Assembly: GCA_030068145.1 (NCBI GenBank)
Contig: JAPJBO010000615.1
Coordinates: 62,001-126,000, forward strand
Source of the DNA: Diplonema papillatum
Lineage: Eukaryota; Euglenozoa; Diplonemea; Diplonemida; Diplonemidae
Length of the DNA: 64,000 nt
Direction of reading: 5' to 3'
Positions 62,636 through 64,000 of the stretch are shown here, piece by piece; within the stretch, counting starts at the first letter, position 1, and each line of letters begins with the position of its first letter. Made by a program: the position numbers and the translations under genes. The notes under the pieces are model-generated. The model was given only the letters and a program-made list of their open reading frames with translations. It did not search any database and had not been told where the DNA came from.

Positions 62636-64000
62636 ATGCAAGAAATGAGCAAATCGGTTGACTCGATCTCATCCAATGAATCAGCGAAGCAGCGGGTCCG
62701 GCGAGGCAACAGGAAGCTGCCTCTGCGGTTCGTGTCTATGTGCGCGGTATGTGCCGTAGTGCTCAGCACAGTGGCATCGATTTGGATTCCAACAGCACTC
62801 GTTGCGACGTCGTCACTTTACCGAGCACGCGAAGATCAGCTGTACGGTACCGTCGAAATCCTGGGCAAAAACATCGTCGATTTCTTTCAATTCGCGAGTG
62901 GGTTCACGAACGTGGTCGAAATCATGCACAACACGACCCGCCTGACAGTTTCCGAAACAGATTTTCGGACCTTCTCAGAAAGGTATGGGGTTGAACTGCA
63001 AGCGTGGTTGTCCAGTGTTGATCTGAACGCGATGACATTACTTCGTGCACGTAACCCAAATGCAACAACCGGAGATGAGGGCATCTGCGATACAGATGCC
63101 TTGCAACTGACACCGACTTACACTATTCTCGTCGATGAGTGGTCAACTGAGAATGGCACATTCTCTGTTAATCACAACACCGGAGCGGCGACAGAGCATG
63201 TCTGCCAATTTCTAGCAAACCAGGTCGACTTCTGGGCTCACCTGTCTCTCCCAGGGCCTGTTGTAAACAGCAGCACCGGATTATCCAAGGCCATGTGGAC
63301 CGACGGGTTAAGTTTTCACGAAGAGTCATTGTCGAGCCTGCTCATTTTCCCCTTGATTGGTCCAGACTGGGCACGCGACTCATCCTTCGGTGTCTATTCC
63401 GTCTTACTTGCTGACATTGAAGGTACGCAACCAGTGTCTGAGTTCTTGCATACAGTAGCAGTTGGAACTGATTTGGAGGAAAGCTACTTTCTGCTCTCGA
63501 GTGATGGGGAACTCTATGGAACAAGCGATGTGAACCAGCAGCTGGGTATCCGAGACACATCAGGAACTCGGCTGCTCGGATTAACAAGAGCAAACAATGC
63601 GTCTATGGTGAACGATCACTTTCTTGGCGTTGCGGCGCATATTCTGAATCTCTGGTGCTCCCAAAGTGCGGGAGGTGGTCTGAATTGCTCATGGCCCTCG
63701 ACATCGCGAGACTTTACCTTCGGCGGCAATGCTCTGGTTGTCACCAAGCTCACAGATGACTTGGCTGATGGCTTGGACATGCTCTTGGTCTGTTTTGCGT
63801 CCACAGACGACATCCTGCGGCCAGCAGCTCGGTTGAATGCGGAAATTGCAATTGTTGCATGCTGCGCCATCGTTCTCTTCTGTGGGGCTTCCTTGGCACT
63901 GACAGAAGGTGCGGGAAAGATCTTCCGCTCGTTCCACAAAATTTTAGGCGATGCCGCAGAGTTTCGTAATCTCGATGAGATCGCTTCACATCCGCAGCAC
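62636..64000 (+). CDS. Two-TM receptor with extracellular sensor, N-terminal half (partial)
   Basis: Open from ATG 62636 (or 62645) to the end of the window, 455 codons, no stop. A cytosolic basic N-terminus (KQRVRRGNRKLPLRF) precedes TM1 (about 30-55, VSMCAVCAVVLSTVASIW). An extracellular domain of about 340 residues with several N-glycosylation sequons (HNTTR, NATTG, NSSTG, NASMV, NCSWP) resembles Cache-type sensors: the motif YFLLSSDGELYGTSDVN (about 284-300) fits the usual ligand-domain strand. TM2 (about 401-423, IAIVACCAIVLFCGASLAL) is followed by a cytosolic helix (GKIFRSFHKILGDAAEF). That layout is common for receptor nucleotidyl cyclases and kinases of protists (family knowledge). 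The effector domain lies beyond the window, so the type is undetermined. Confidence 0.7.
   Translation, partial: MQEMSKSVDSISSNESAKQRVRRGNRKLPLRFVSMCAVCAVVLSTVASIWIPTALVATSSLYRAREDQLYGTVEILGKNIVDFFQFASGFTNVVEIMHNTTRLTVSETDFRTFSERYGVELQAWLSSVDLNAMTLLRARNPNATTGDEGICDTDALQLTPTYTILVDEWSTENGTFSVNHNTGAATEHVCQFLANQVDFWAHLSLPGPVVNSSTGLSKAMWTDGLSFHEESLSSLLIFPLIGPDWARDSSFGVYSVLLADIEGTQPVSEFLHTVAVGTDLEESYFLLSSDGELYGTSDVNQQLGIRDTSGTRLLGLTRANNASMVNDHFLGVAAHILNLWCSQSAGGGLNCSWPSTSRDFTFGGNALVVTKLTDDLADGLDMLLVCFASTDDILRPAARLNAEIAIVACCAIVLFCGASLALTEGAGKIFRSFHKILGDAAEFRNLDEIASHPQH

Overview
The window looks like nuclear DNA of a large, repeat-rich protist genome. Long, densely coding frames with GC-rich third positions are separated by kilobases of intergenic DNA. 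Short GT-AG introns (44 to about 370 nt) interrupt several genes. tRNA-like dispersed repeats, LINE remnants and many small inverted-repeat elements fill the spaces. There are no operons, and I recognised no rRNA or stand-alone tRNA gene. A divergent class III cyclase-like domain in a huge coiled-coil protein, a cyclase-type receptor start, and the mix of AAAP, LicD-like, DOMON and HTTM-like membrane proteins would suit a euglenozoan such as a diplonemid. That assignment is a guess; other large-genome protists are possible.

Genes I support, left to right: an HTTM-like multi-pass membrane protein (7.5-9.0 kb); a canonical poly(A) polymerase in three exons with an unusual long C-terminal extension holding SH3-like modules (11.8-15.1 kb); a four-exon giant coiled-coil protein of about 1820 residues with a central cyclase-homology-like domain (17.4-23.9 kb); a type I membrane DOMON protein (25.2-26.0 kb); an AAAP-family amino acid transporter with a cytosolic SH3/Tudor-like tail (28.4-30.2 kb); a small coiled-coil tail-anchored protein exon (51.9-52.3 kb); an unknown basic protein (56.1-57.9 kb); a LicD/fukutin-like type II membrane protein (60.0-60.8 kb); and the N-terminal half of a two-TM receptor running off the right edge (62.6-64.0 kb). 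These are mostly housekeeping, transport and surface or signalling functions, all on the plus strand and not obviously one pathway. Several weaker exon candidates lie at 34.4-36.2, 54.1-55.2 and, on the minus strand, 44.0-44.5 and 45.3-46.05 kb.

The accessory DNA, mostly 30-59 kb, is the most interesting part. (1) Six copies of a composite repeat combine a GTTCGGG-rich array, a conserved body, an antisense tRNA-like segment and a common tail. One copy sits cleanly inside an older tandem array, which fixes its ends. (2) Four small elements are built from arrays of perfect palindromes (ACTAGT or ACCGGT/GCGGTCAWTGACCGC). The two palindrome types share the same terminal sequence. (3) From 42.6 to 45.2 kb there is a nested cluster: a palindrome array, a 195-bp near-perfect hairpin, a region of AAATAAAC palindromes, a 1.3-kb element with about 280-bp terminal inverted repeats carrying a two-exon gene of unknown function, then another palindrome array. 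(4) A 5'-truncated LINE (31-33.2 kb) is bracketed symmetrically by inverted copies of an unknown conserved reading frame and by copies of a foldback repeat. (5) Decayed partial copies of exons lie next to two host genes, and an EF-hand gene fragment lies between inverted repeats.

A broken retroelement fossil lies at about 46.1-48.15 kb. All functions are inferred from motifs read by eye; no database search was possible.
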